Assembly (NCBI GenBank): GCA_015057825.1
Contig: SVDN01000003.1
Span: 1-64,000 of the forward strand
Source: Lachnospiraceae bacterium
GTDB lineage: Bacteria > Bacillota > Clostridia > Lachnospirales > Lachnospiraceae
Length of the DNA stretch: 64,000 bases
Direction of reading: 5' to 3'
Below, piece by piece: positions 26,577 through 35,866 of the stretch. The notes beneath the pieces were generated by a model. That model saw nothing but the letters and a program-made list of their open reading frames with translations. It had not been told where the DNA came from and made no database searches. The position numbers were made by a program, and so were the translations under genes. The first letter of the stretch is position 1. Every line of letters begins with the position of its first letter.

Positions 26577-28388
26577 GTGTATATTAAAGACTATTTAAAG
26601 GAAAACATACTATTAACCGACGGCGCCATGGGCACCTATTTTGAAGAATTGAACTTTGATAAAGGCAGAGTTTGCGAAGAATGCAATATTACGGATCCTG
26701 ATTTGATTAAACAGATTCATCTGCGATATATAAAAAGCGGAGCAAGGCTTATAAGAACCAACAGCTTTGCTTTAAACAGGCAGTTTGCCATAGACAGAAG
26801 AATAGATGACAAACTGGCCCAGGAAAGCTATCTTAGGACATCTGTCAAAAAATCTTATGAAATTGCTCGGGCAGTAGCCGATGAAAGCGAAAATGAGATT
26901 TATATTGCGGCGGATATCGGGCCTATTCCAAAGAAACTGTTTGAGGATGAAAGCTTGGATAAAATGAGTGAATACAGGTTTATTGTTGATGCATTTTTGG
27001 ATGCGGGAGCTTGTATTTTCAACTTCGAAACTTTCGGTAGCGCAAAAGAAGTAAAAGAGCTTGCCGTATATATAAAAGAAAAACTTCCAACAGCCTTTGT
27101 TATGCTTAGTTTTGCAACAAACAGAATGGGCTATACCACAAAAGGCCACAGCTTAAAAAGGCTTTTGGAGGAAGTATCGCAGATTAAAGAAATAGACAGC
27201 GTGGGTTGCAATTGCCTTATCGGTGCGAGCCATATGTATGATATTTTAAAGAATCTGGAATTTTATGATACACAAAGCCTGCAGGTTCTCCCTAACAGCG
27301 GATATCCGGATATAGTAAGAGGAAAAACCGTATATTCCGACAGCAGCGAATGGTTTGCAAAAAAGTTGGAGCAAATCATAGATTTGGGCGCCGATATAGT
27401 GGGGGGATGTTGCGGCACAAGCCCAAAACATATCGAAGCCTTGGCTAAAATAATTAAGGGCAAAAAGCCCGTGGCCAAAGCTTTAATTAGCCAAAAAAGC
27501 GAAGAAAAGTGCGTTAACAAAACAAGAAACAACGAATTTCTAAGAAAACTGGAGGCCGGAAAAAAAGTAATAGCCGTTGAGCTTGATCCACCTTTCGATC
27601 AGAATGCGGAAAAGGTCGTTGAAGGTGCTTTTAAACTTAAAAAACACGGCGCAGACATAATAACAATTGCGGATTCGCCCCTTGCAAGAGCCAGGGCCGA
27701 TTCGGTGCTTTTGGCAAGCAAAGTTGCATCCATGGTGGATATTGATGTTATGCCTCATATAGCATGCAGAGACAGAAACAAAATCAGCATGCATTCAGTG
27801 CTTTTGGGAGCTCATATAAACGGCATAAGAAACTTTATGGTTGTAACGGGAGACCCGGTGCCTACGGCCGAAAGAGAAGAAACAAAAGCGGTATTTGATT
27901 TTAATTCCGTTTCTTTTATGGAATACATAAACCAAATCAATAATGATATGTTTACGGATGATGCCTTTGCTTACGGCGGAGCTTTAAACCAGGGCCGAAA
28001 AAACGTGGACAAAAACATAGAACGTATGCAAAAAAAGATTGATGCGGGTGCATCTTGGTTTCTTACACAGCCGATTTATTCGGATGAGGATATCGAAACA
28101 ATTAAATACATAAAAGAAAAAACGGACACTAAAATATTATGCGGTCTTATGCCTTTGGTAAGTTATAAAAACGCTGTGTTTATTAAAAACGAAATGCCGG
28201 GAATCGATGTGCCGGACGAGGTTGTGGCTCTTTATAATCCGGATATGTCAAAACAAGAGGCACAGGATATTGCGGTAAAAATCACTAAAGACATAATGAA
28301 GAAACTTGAAAGCATAGCAGACGGATACTATTTTATGGTGCCTTTTAACAGGGTAATGCTTATCTGCGATATTTTAGACAGTATGTAA
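26577..28388 (+). CDS. Homocysteine S-methyltransferase/methylene-THF reductase fusion
   Basis: 603-aa two-domain enzyme of the YitJ type. Residues 1-~285 form the homocysteine methyltransferase barrel, starting LLTDGAMGTYFEEL and carrying the zinc cysteines in SVGCNCLIG and GGCCGTSP. Residues ~315-600 form the FAD-dependent methylene-THF reductase (VIAVELDPPFD, ADIITIADSPLARARADS, TQPIYSDEDI). The start is GTG at 26577, 7 nt after AGGAGG; a TTG at 26571 is too close to the SD. It probably supplies 5-methyl-THF to the MetH encoded 12 nt downstream. Confidence 0.93.
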   Translation: MYIKDYLKENILLTDGAMGTYFEELNFDKGRVCEECNITDPDLIKQIHLRYIKSGARLIRTNSFALNRQFAIDRRIDDKLAQESYLRTSVKKSYEIARAVADESENEIYIAADIGPIPKKLFEDESLDKMSEYRFIVDAFLDAGACIFNFETFGSAKEVKELAVYIKEKLPTAFVMLSFATNRMGYTTKGHSLKRLLEEVSQIKEIDSVGCNCLIGASHMYDILKNLEFYDTQSLQVLPNSGYPDIVRGKTVYSDSSEWFAKKLEQIIDLGADIVGGCCGTSPKHIEALAKIIKGKKPVAKALISQKSEEKCVNKTRNNEFLRKLEAGKKVIAVELDPPFDQNAEKVVEGAFKLKKHGADIITIADSPLARARADSVLLASKVASMVDIDVMPHIACRDRNKISMHSVLLGAHINGIRNFMVVTGDPVPTAEREETKAVFDFNSVSFMEYINQINNDMFTDDAFAYGGALNQGRKNVDKNIERMQKKIDAGASWFLTQPIYSDEDIETIKYIKEKTDTKILCGLMPLVSYKNAVFIKNEMPGIDVPDEVVALYNPDMSKQEAQDIAVKITKDIMKKLESIADGYYFMVPFNRVMLICDILDSM

Positions 28389-28400
28389 AAGGAAATAACA

Positions 28401-30830
28401 GTGAATAAGAAAGAATTTCAAGAATTTACAAAAAATAAATTAATATATTTGGACGGAGCAACGGGAAGCAATTTGCAAGCCCACGGTATGCCTACGGGAG
28501 TTTGCCCGGAAAAATGGATTTTGGAAAATGAGGATGTACTTATTAATCTTCAAAGAGAGTTTGTTAAGGCCGGCTCAAACATTGTATATGCTCCGACTTT
28601 TACGGCCAACAGAATAAAATTAAAAGAATACGGCTTGGAAAAGGACATAGCAAGAATCAACGAAGAGCTTCTGGCGCTTTCAAAAAAAGCCGTAGAAAAC
28701 AAGGCATTTGTGGCAGCGGATATGACCATGACCGGGCGCCAGTTGGAGCCTGTGGGAGATATGCCTTTTGAAGAACTTGTGGATGTATATAAAGAACAGG
28801 CAACCATTCTTTCGAAAGCGGGCGCCGATCTTTTTGTTGTGGAAACCATGATGAGCATCAAAGAAGCAAGAGCGGCTTTGATTGCAATAAAAGAGGTATG
28901 CGATTTGCCGGTTATGGTTACATTGTCCTTTAGGGAAGAAGGAAGAACATTTTACGGAACAAGTCCCGAAGCGGCGGTGGTAACACTGCAGAGTTTGGGT
29001 GCGGATGCTATAGGCGCAAACTGTTCTACGGGTCCGGACAGCATGGTTGACATAATATCAAGAATGAAAAAATATGCTTCGGTTCCGATTATTGCAAAAC
29101 CAAATGCGGGTCTTCCAAGACTTGAAGATGGCAAAACCGTTTATACAATGGAAAAAGAAGATTTTGCGGATTGGTCTCTTAAACTTGTAAAGGCCGGCGC
29201 ATCCATTATCGGCGGATGCTGCGGAACAAGACCGGATCATATAGAAGAAGTCGTAAAAAAAACAAAGGATGTTAAACTGCCAAGCTTTAAAGTATGCGAA
29301 AACGGCGTTTTATCTTCAGAAACGGATATTGTTGAAATAGATAAGGACGCTCGTTTTATTGTAGTGGGAGAAAGAATTAATCCTACGGGTAAAAAAGCTT
29401 TTCAAGAATCTTTACGAAAAAAAGATACATCCATAGCTGTAAAAATGGCGGAGGAGCAGGCCGAAAAAGGTGCAAAAATTCTTGATATCAACGTGGGAAT
29501 GGCAGGAATAAACGAAAAGGAAATGATGGTTAAAGTGATAGAAGACGTGGGCCTTGGCGTTTCACTTCCTCTGTGCATAGATTCAAGTTATCCTGATGTG
29601 GTGGAAGCGGCATTGCGAATCTATCCCGGCAGGGCTTTAATTAATTCGATTTCCTTAGAAAGCGTAAAAATCAAAGAACTTATGCCTGTTGCCAAGAAAT
29701 ACGGCGCAATGTTTATTTTGCTGCCGGTTTCCGATGAGGGCATGCCAAAAAGCTTGGAAGAAAAAAGAAAAATTATAGATGAAGTCTTGGATATAGCAAA
29801 GAAAGAAGGCTTTGACAAAAAAGATATAATTGTGGACGCTTTGGTGGGAACCGTGGGTGCCAATATAAATTCGGCGAAAGAAAGTATAGAATTAATCAGA
29901 TATTGCAAAGAAGAGGCAGATCTTGCAACAATATGCGGCCTTTCAAACATTTCTTTCGGTTTACCGGGTCGCCCTCTTGTAAACAGCGCATATGCCGCAA
30001 TGATAATAAATGCGGGTCTTACAATGGCAATAGCAAATCCCTCAAACGAAATGTTGATGGATGCGGTTTATGCGGCAGATATGCTTGCGGCAAAGGACGG
30101 CGCCGATTTCGCATATATCGAAAGAGTGGAGAACGCTCCGGAAAAAGAAATAATCATTAAAGAAAAAAGTCCGGAAAAAGTCAAAGAAAATGATTCGGAA
30201 TCTTCTGTTTTTACGGCGGTATTAAAGGGTAACAAAACAGGCATTGTAAAAGAAATAATCAAGGCATCGGAAACTAAAAGTCCGGAAGAGATTATTAATG
30301 AAGACATGATTCCCGCAATAAAAAAGGTGGGGGATCTTTTTGAAATGCAAAAATATTTTCTTCCGCAGTTAATGTCAAGCGCCGAAGCAATGAAAATCGG
30401 TGTGGAGTATTTGGAGCCGAAAATACAAAAGAAAAATAGCGGTGTGGCAAGTAAAACCGTTGTTATTGCAACGGTTGAGGGGGATGTTCATGATATCGGC
30501 AAAAATTTGGTTGCCCTCATGATGAAAAACTACGGTTTTAAGGTTATTGATTTGGGTAAAGATGTGCCAAAGGAAGTGATTGTTGAAAGAGCAATAGAAG
30601 AAAAAGCAGATGTTATAGCACTTTCGGCCTTGATGACAACCACAATGGTTCGCATGGAAGAGCTGATTAAATACGTTAGGGAAAAGAATCTTGATATAAA
30701 GGTAATTATAGGCGGAGCGGTTGTTACGCAAGAATATGCCGATGAGATAGGAGCGGACGGATATTCAAAGGATGCGGCAGCGGCGGCAAAGCTTGTGGAC
30801 GGTTTAAAATACAATAAAAAGAATGATTAA
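28401..30830 (+). CDS. metH: Cobalamin-dependent methionine synthase, no reactivation domain
   Basis: 809 aa. Order: homocysteine domain (~1-290; GANCSTGP, GGCCGTRP zinc cysteines), pterin domain (~315-570; VVGERINPTGKK, ILDINVGMAG), cap (~595-685), and B12-binding domain (~690-805) with the cobalt-ligand motif DVHDIGKN. The C-terminal SAM-dependent reactivation domain of the E. coli enzyme (~1227 aa) is missing, as is common in Firmicutes, so oxidised cobalamin must be re-reduced by a separate factor not seen here. GTG start with AAAGGA upstream. It overlaps in substrate range with the upstream fusion enzyme, which has its own homocysteine domain. Confidence 0.95.
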   Translation: MNKKEFQEFTKNKLIYLDGATGSNLQAHGMPTGVCPEKWILENEDVLINLQREFVKAGSNIVYAPTFTANRIKLKEYGLEKDIARINEELLALSKKAVENKAFVAADMTMTGRQLEPVGDMPFEELVDVYKEQATILSKAGADLFVVETMMSIKEARAALIAIKEVCDLPVMVTLSFREEGRTFYGTSPEAAVVTLQSLGADAIGANCSTGPDSMVDIISRMKKYASVPIIAKPNAGLPRLEDGKTVYTMEKEDFADWSLKLVKAGASIIGGCCGTRPDHIEEVVKKTKDVKLPSFKVCENGVLSSETDIVEIDKDARFIVVGERINPTGKKAFQESLRKKDTSIAVKMAEEQAEKGAKILDINVGMAGINEKEMMVKVIEDVGLGVSLPLCIDSSYPDVVEAALRIYPGRALINSISLESVKIKELMPVAKKYGAMFILLPVSDEGMPKSLEEKRKIIDEVLDIAKKEGFDKKDIIVDALVGTVGANINSAKESIELIRYCKEEADLATICGLSNISFGLPGRPLVNSAYAAMIINAGLTMAIANPSNEMLMDAVYAADMLAAKDGADFAYIERVENAPEKEIIIKEKSPEKVKENDSESSVFTAVLKGNKTGIVKEIIKASETKSPEEIINEDMIPAIKKVGDLFEMQKYFLPQLMSSAEAMKIGVEYLEPKIQKKNSGVASKTVVIATVEGDVHDIGKNLVALMMKNYGFKVIDLGKDVPKEVIVERAIEEKADVIALSALMTTTMVRMEELIKYVREKNLDIKVIIGGAVVTQEYADEIGADGYSKDAAAAAKLVDGLKYNKKND

Positions 30831-30834
30831 AAAA

Positions 30835-30863
30835 TAGTCTAAAGGCAAGGTTTGTGGTAGAAT
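30835..30863 (+). promoter_or_regulatory. Possible extended -10 promoter of the surface-protein gene
   Basis: TGGTAGAAT (30855-30863) is an extended -10; the -35 at 30835-30840 (TAGTCT) is poor. Confidence 0.35.
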
Positions 30864-30932
30864 ATATCTAGATGTATTTAATGTATAAAAAGAAGGTTGG
30901 TTGGCGTTAGTCGGCTGTATTTGGGGATTTTT

Positions 30933-32318
30933 ATGAGAAAAAAATTAAAAAGATTTATTATATTCATTCTGTGTTTTATTGCGGGAACGATTATGGTGCC
31001 CGCTATAGTTTCGGGTGCCGATGCATCGTCTGATATTATCAATATCTATTGTTACAATGATTTAGAAAAAATAAAAGACAATCCCTCGGCTTCCTATCGA
31101 CTTATGAGCGACATAGATTTTACGGATAAAGACTGGGAACCCGTTGATTTCAGCGGAAGTTTTGACGGAAACGGTCATGCGCTTTTAAATGTAAAAGTCA
31201 CAAGCACCACTAAGGAAACAAGGCTTACATATGACGGAAATATGATAAGCTATGATACTCATTTTGCGGGCTTTTTCGGCATAGTGGAAAATGCAAGCAT
31301 AAAAAATCTCAAACTCCTTGGTATCGAAGTGGACGTAACAACAAAAGAAGACTGCTTTGCGGCCTGTCTTGCGGGATTTATGGAAAACAGCCAAATCGAT
31401 TCTTGCGAGATATACGGAAAAGTAACTCTTAAAGTTCAAGATAAAATGTTTGGTGTCGGCGGCATTGCGGGCTTTGGAAACGGAAGCATCAAAAACACCG
31501 ACGCCAATACAACGTTGGTTTGTGTGGACGAAGACAAAGAAAATAAAGACGAACAATTTATGGGCGGAGCTTATTGCGCGGGCTACATAGATTTGGACGG
31601 CAATACCATAACAATAGACGGATATGATTCCGACCACGGATATGTACATGACGGCGGTCTTGTGGGAATGTACATTTTGTATCCGGCAGGCACATCTTAT
31701 TCGGGATATATCAACAATAACAAAGTTAAAGGCACCATTCATTTCTTTGAAGACAATACAGACAGAAGAGCTTATTGCAGCGAATGTGTCGGTGAAGTTA
31801 TGAATTGGACATACGATTTTAGCGGAAATACAACAGACTTTACAAGGGATGAGGTGTTTGACTATTCAAAGGATTTGTATCCTCACGGAAATTGCGAAAA
31901 TACGGAATTTCGAACCACTCAATCACCGGCAACTTGTGATGAATACGGCTATACGAACTATATCTGTGATACATGCGCATACGCATACAAAGGCAATTTC
32001 ACGCCAAAGCAGCATGTGGTAAGACAGTGGGCCGAGTTTAGAGAAGCTACGGCCACGGAAGTGGGACTTAACTCCGGTGAGTGTTCCCTTTGCGGAGAAA
32101 CAGTATATGAAGAAGCCGGCTTTGACACATCCAAAGAGCTTGATGATAAAGACGAGGCTGCAACGAAAGTTAAAGAAGAAAAACAAATTTCCAAACTTCC
32201 GATAATAATCATTATAGTTATTGTTGCGCTGTTTTTAACGGTGCTTATAATAAGAACTTACAATATTAACAAAAGAAAGAAAAGAAGACGTAAGAAAAAT
32301 ACGAATTCAAGGAGGTAA
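30933..32318 (+). CDS. Secreted, C-terminally anchored surface protein with beta-helix-like repeats
   Basis: 461 aa. A signal peptide is clear (MRKKLKRF, hydrophobic core, IVSGADA cleavage region near residue 31). The middle contains NGHALLNVKV-type and related segments (FDGNGH, GFFGIVENASIKNLKL, GGIAGFGNGSIKNT, GGLVGMYI) like the GLUG/pectate-lyase-type beta-helix of bacterial adhesins. Residues ~345-410 hold two Cys-rich segments (YICDTCAYAY, GECSLCGETVY) of the kind repeated in clostridial surface proteins. One membrane helix near the end with a basic tail (KRKKRRRKK) anchors it; no LPxTG. Binding partner unknown. The ATG at 30933 is chosen for GGGGA upstream. Confidence 0.8.
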   Translation: MRKKLKRFIIFILCFIAGTIMVPAIVSGADASSDIINIYCYNDLEKIKDNPSASYRLMSDIDFTDKDWEPVDFSGSFDGNGHALLNVKVTSTTKETRLTYDGNMISYDTHFAGFFGIVENASIKNLKLLGIEVDVTTKEDCFAACLAGFMENSQIDSCEIYGKVTLKVQDKMFGVGGIAGFGNGSIKNTDANTTLVCVDEDKENKDEQFMGGAYCAGYIDLDGNTITIDGYDSDHGYVHDGGLVGMYILYPAGTSYSGYINNNKVKGTIHFFEDNTDRRAYCSECVGEVMNWTYDFSGNTTDFTRDEVFDYSKDLYPHGNCENTEFRTTQSPATCDEYGYTNYICDTCAYAYKGNFTPKQHVVRQWAEFREATATEVGLNSGECSLCGETVYEEAGFDTSKELDDKDEAATKVKEEKQISKLPIIIIIVIVALFLTVLIIRTYNINKRKKRRRKKNTNSRR

Positions 32319-32322
32319 AACT

Positions 32323-33000
32323 ATGAGATATTCAATTGAGGGAGAACCCTTGCCGGTAGTCATCTGCGAACTTGAGGCAGGTGAAGGCATGAAATGCGAA
32401 AACGGAGCAATGGGCTGGATGTCACCTAATATGGTAATGGAAACAAAAGGCGGCGGATTTGGTAAGATGCTTGGACGTGCATTCTCCGGTGAGAGCATTT
32501 TCTTAAACTACTATACAGCACAAAACGGACCGGGTATGATTGCTTATCCGTCATGCATGCCGGGCAGCATCAGAGCTTACGAAATCGGACCGGGAAAAGA
32601 AATCATAGCTCAGAAAAAAGCTTTCCTTGCAGCTACAATGGGTGTTGAACTTTCCGTTCACTTCCAGAAAAAGCTTGGCGCAGGCTTCTTTGGCGGCGAA
32701 GGTTTCATTATGGAAAGACTTTCGGGACAAGGTATGGCATTCTTGGAATTTGACGGCTATATTAAAGAATACAATCTTCAGCCGGGACAGCAAATAGTAG
32801 TGGATACAGGTTATACCGCTGCAATGGATGCTTCCGTAAATATGGAAATCAAAACCGTTGGCGGTGTTAAAAACGCACTCCTTGGCGGTGAAGGCTTCTT
32901 TAATACTGTTCTTACGGGCCCGGGACGTGTATGGATTCAGTCAATGCCTGTTGCAAAACTTGCGGACAGCATAAGACCATTTATGCCTTCAGGTCACTAA
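32323..33000 (+). CDS. AIM24/TIGR00266-family protein
   Basis: 225-aa all-beta protein. YSIEGEPLPVVICELEAGEGM at the start and the repeated pattern ending RVWIQSMPVAKLA are typical of the AIM24/TIGR00266 family, whose function in bacteria is unclear. Strong SD (AAGGAGGT). It follows the surface-protein stop by 4 nt and precedes the FAD oxidoreductase by 1 nt, so the three are probably co-transcribed. Confidence 0.85.
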   Translation: MRYSIEGEPLPVVICELEAGEGMKCENGAMGWMSPNMVMETKGGGFGKMLGRAFSGESIFLNYYTAQNGPGMIAYPSCMPGSIRAYEIGPGKEIIAQKKAFLAATMGVELSVHFQKKLGAGFFGGEGFIMERLSGQGMAFLEFDGYIKEYNLQPGQQIVVDTGYTAAMDASVNMEIKTVGGVKNALLGGEGFFNTVLTGPGRVWIQSMPVAKLADSIRPFMPSGH

Positions 33001-33001
33001 A

Positions 33002-34474
33002 ATGAGTAAAATAGCCATTATAGGTGCCGGACTTTCGGGCTTGACTGCCGCAATCTATTTAAAAGAACAAGGCCATGACGTATGCATATACGAAAAAAAT
33101 GACTTTGTGGGAGGAAGGCTCATATCCAAAGAAGGAAATGATGCTTATTTCGAAAACTACATAAGAGGACTGGCGGGCTGTTCGAAGAATGATAAAATGT
33201 ACGAAGTCTGGGAGCACATAGGGGCAATTAAAGATACAAAATTTATAAGGCTTAAACGTTTTCACAGTGTAAAATCGGGAAATGACGAGCTTGTCTTCTG
33301 GCGAGATACACAAAGAAGCAAAAAAGAAATGATAGCAAGGTCTCCCGAAGATGAAGAACAGATTACAAATCTATTGGATGCGGTGGCATCTTTCGGAATC
33401 GAAAGAATAAATGTCAAAAAGCCAATAGATATGACAAATCAGTTCGAACTCATGGCAGGCGGGGTTGTAAGCGGCAATGCAAACAAAAAGCTTGATTCTT
33501 ACGAAAATATGAATATAGGCGAGCTTGCCGCCAAATTTAACGACCCTCTTATAAGACTTGCGATTATTTCGCTTATGGGAACGGATGCAAAAGCATACGA
33601 ATTTATAGCTGCATATGGGAATTTCGTGGCTGCAAATGCGGAAATTCCCATAGGCGGTTTTTTGACCATAGCAAAAAATATTGAAAACAAATTCAAGGCT
33701 ATGGGGGGAAAAATCTTCTTAAATTGTGAAATCGTAAAGGCCGAAATAAAAAACAAACGCGTCATATCCATAGAAAGCGCCGATGAAAAGACGGTAACGG
33801 CGGATGCTTATATATTCGCCGCAGACGCAAACTATGTATTTATGAATCTTTTGGGCGAAAAGCACATGCAAAGAGATATGAAAAAAGCCTTTTCGGGGAC
33901 AAAAGATTTTAAAGTTGAAACAGTGTTTGGCCTTTCTTTTTTATTTGAAGGAAAGACAGAAAGCATGTATTCAAACGGCGCCTTGGAAACGGACGCTTTT
34001 ATGCTTGGAAATGATATGCGATCCATAATTAACTATCGTTTGTACGACTACGACGAAACTATGGAAAATGAGAGTGTAACAAGGCTTTTTTGTTTTGTAA
34101 GGCAAGACGAAGAAGATTATTTATATTGGAAAAGCATAAGTATTGATAAGGAAAGCTTGGAGGCAGCAGCCATGCAGGCGGCCGAGAATATCAAATTCAG
34201 AATTGAGGAAGCTTTTCCGGATACAAAAAACAAGTTAAAAATCTTAAAATGTTATACACCGATTTATTTTGAGGAGAATTATAATTCCTATTTGGGAGCC
34301 GTAAGGGGATTTTGCCCCGGCAAAAAAACAGGTAATTATAACGTTTCCGGAAATATTAAAGGCATAAAAAATGCCTTTCTTGCGGGAAGTTTTTTAGGCG
34401 GAGTAACGGGAATAAGAGGAGCGGTTATATCGGGTAAATTTGCGGCTTTAAGGCTGCAAAAAGTTTTAAAATAG
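33002..34474 (+). CDS. FAD-dependent oxidoreductase, phytoene desaturase-like
   Basis: 490 aa. The N-terminal FAD motif IAIIGAGLSGLTAAIYLKEQ and GGRLIS resemble the CrtI/amine oxidase superfamily. The C-terminus has FLAGSFLGGVTGIRGAVISG, the second FAD contact. The substrate is unknown; no carotenoid genes are nearby, so a desaturase role is not supported. It lies between AIM24-family and nitroreductase genes in one direction with short gaps. Confidence 0.82.
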   Translation: MSKIAIIGAGLSGLTAAIYLKEQGHDVCIYEKNDFVGGRLISKEGNDAYFENYIRGLAGCSKNDKMYEVWEHIGAIKDTKFIRLKRFHSVKSGNDELVFWRDTQRSKKEMIARSPEDEEQITNLLDAVASFGIERINVKKPIDMTNQFELMAGGVVSGNANKKLDSYENMNIGELAAKFNDPLIRLAIISLMGTDAKAYEFIAAYGNFVAANAEIPIGGFLTIAKNIENKFKAMGGKIFLNCEIVKAEIKNKRVISIESADEKTVTADAYIFAADANYVFMNLLGEKHMQRDMKKAFSGTKDFKVETVFGLSFLFEGKTESMYSNGALETDAFMLGNDMRSIINYRLYDYDETMENESVTRLFCFVRQDEEDYLYWKSISIDKESLEAAAMQAAENIKFRIEEAFPDTKNKLKILKCYTPIYFEENYNSYLGAVRGFCPGKKTGNYNVSGNIKGIKNAFLAGSFLGGVTGIRGAVISGKFAALRLQKVLK

Positions 34475-34492
34475 TTTTAAGGAGGAAAAAGC

Positions 34493-35005
34493 ATGAACGA
34501 GACAATCAAAACTTTGATTACAAGAGGAAGTTGTAAAGAATATAAGCCTGACAAACCTAAAAAAGAAGATTTGGATCTTGTGCTTCAGGCAGGCCTTAAG
34601 GCTCCTTCGGGAATGAATATTCAGACACCGCGATTTGTGGTGATTCAAAACGACGATGTTATAGCCAAACTTTCAAAAATGAACGCAAAGGTTATGGGTG
34701 CGGACATCGATCCATTCTACGGTGCACCTGCGGTAATTGCGGTATTGGTAAAAAAAGAATGTACATATGCATATGATGGAACACTTGCTCTGGGAAATAT
34801 GTTGAATGCGGCATATTCATTGGGAATGGGCGCAAGATGGATTCATAGATGTAAAGAAGTATTTGAAAGCGAAGAAGGCAAAGCGCTTCTTAAAGAGTGG
34901 GGCCTTGAAGATGATGTAGAGGGCGTTGGCTTTTGCATCATAGGATATCCGGCAAATGAAGTGCCGACACAAGAAATCAAAGAGGGCAGAGTATTCTACG
35001 TATGA
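34493..35005 (+). CDS. Nitroreductase-family FMN protein
   Basis: 170-aa single-domain enzyme, typical for the family. ITRGSCKEYKPDKPKKEDLDLVLQAG and KAPSGMNIQTPRFVVI form the FMN-binding start; GMGARWIHRCKEVF and GFCIIGYPANE complete it. The physiological substrate is not predictable. The stop overlaps the next start by 4 nt (ATGA). Confidence 0.88.
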   Translation: MNETIKTLITRGSCKEYKPDKPKKEDLDLVLQAGLKAPSGMNIQTPRFVVIQNDDVIAKLSKMNAKVMGADIDPFYGAPAVIAVLVKKECTYAYDGTLALGNMLNAAYSLGMGARWIHRCKEVFESEEGKALLKEWGLEDDVEGVGFCIIGYPANEVPTQEIKEGRVFYV

Positions 35006-35865
35006 GTTTCACATCTTGGTTACTTAGAGAGTCCTTCCTGGCAATACATATAAAAGACGGAAAAGAAAAGGCGGTTTCGATTATAAGTAAAAGCACCCTG
35101 CCGCGAATAATGCGTAAGGAGCACATTGTGGAGGAACTTTCTTTTTACGGTTACAAAACATATAAAATAGCAAAAAAAGAGGGAAACAAAAGAGCAATGC
35201 TCTTTCTGCACGGCGGAGCCTACGAAAAAGGCTTTGCCATGCCCCATTGGGTGTTGATTGAAAGGATGCTTAAAGCCTTGGACATAGATGTCTATGCGCC
35301 GGATTATCCTTTCCTTCCCCACAAGTGCGAAGAAACCATGGATATGGTTGTTGAAGTCTACAAAAAAATGTTGAAGACTTATGACAGCAAGGATATATTT
35401 TTCATGGGAGATTCGGCGGGCGGCGGCTTGGCCCTTGCCCTTTGCATGTATCTTCGAGATCACGATATGCCTCAACCGGCGAAAAACGTTATGATTTCCC
35501 CTTGGCTGGATGTTTCCATGTCAAATCCGGATATGGAAAAATACGACTTTTTCGATCCATGGCTTAACAGGGAGGAATTAATCGTAACGGGGAAAAGATA
35601 TGCGGGAAAGCTGGGTGTAAAACATCCATATTGCTCGCCTATTTACGGAGATCCAAGAGGTCTTTGCAAAATGTATATTACCTTCGGCACATATGATATT
35701 CTTTGCCCGGATGGGCTCAAATTTAAAAAAAAGTGCGAAGAATTGAAGGTGGATTTAAGATTTGATCTTAAAGAGGAAATGCTTCATACCTATCCGATGT
35801 TGCCTGTTAAGGAGGCAAAAGAAGCAAGAGAAAAAATAGTAGAGTTTATCATGGAGTCGGAGTGA
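35002..35865 (+). CDS. Alpha/beta hydrolase, HSL-type esterase
   Basis: 287 aa. The oxyanion motif HGGAYEKG (about residue 70) and nucleophile motif GDSAGGGLA (about 138-146) identify the hormone-sensitive-lipase/GDXG group. An Asp in FGTYDILCPDG and a His in EMLHTYP complete a plausible catalytic triad. No signal peptide, so it is cytoplasmic. It overlaps the nitroreductase gene by 4 nt. Confidence 0.88.
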   Translation: MSFTSWLLRESFLAIHIKDGKEKAVSIISKSTLPRIMRKEHIVEELSFYGYKTYKIAKKEGNKRAMLFLHGGAYEKGFAMPHWVLIERMLKALDIDVYAPDYPFLPHKCEETMDMVVEVYKKMLKTYDSKDIFFMGDSAGGGLALALCMYLRDHDMPQPAKNVMISPWLDVSMSNPDMEKYDFFDPWLNREELIVTGKRYAGKLGVKHPYCSPIYGDPRGLCKMYITFGTYDILCPDGLKFKKKCEELKVDLRFDLKEEMLHTYPMLPVKEAKEAREKIVEFIMESE

Positions 35866-35866
35866 T

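Noticed and set aside
33002..34474. Naming the oxidoreductase a carotenoid desaturase (crtI)
   Set aside because: Only the FAD-binding superfamily is evident, and there are no crtB or isoprenoid genes in the neighbourhood.
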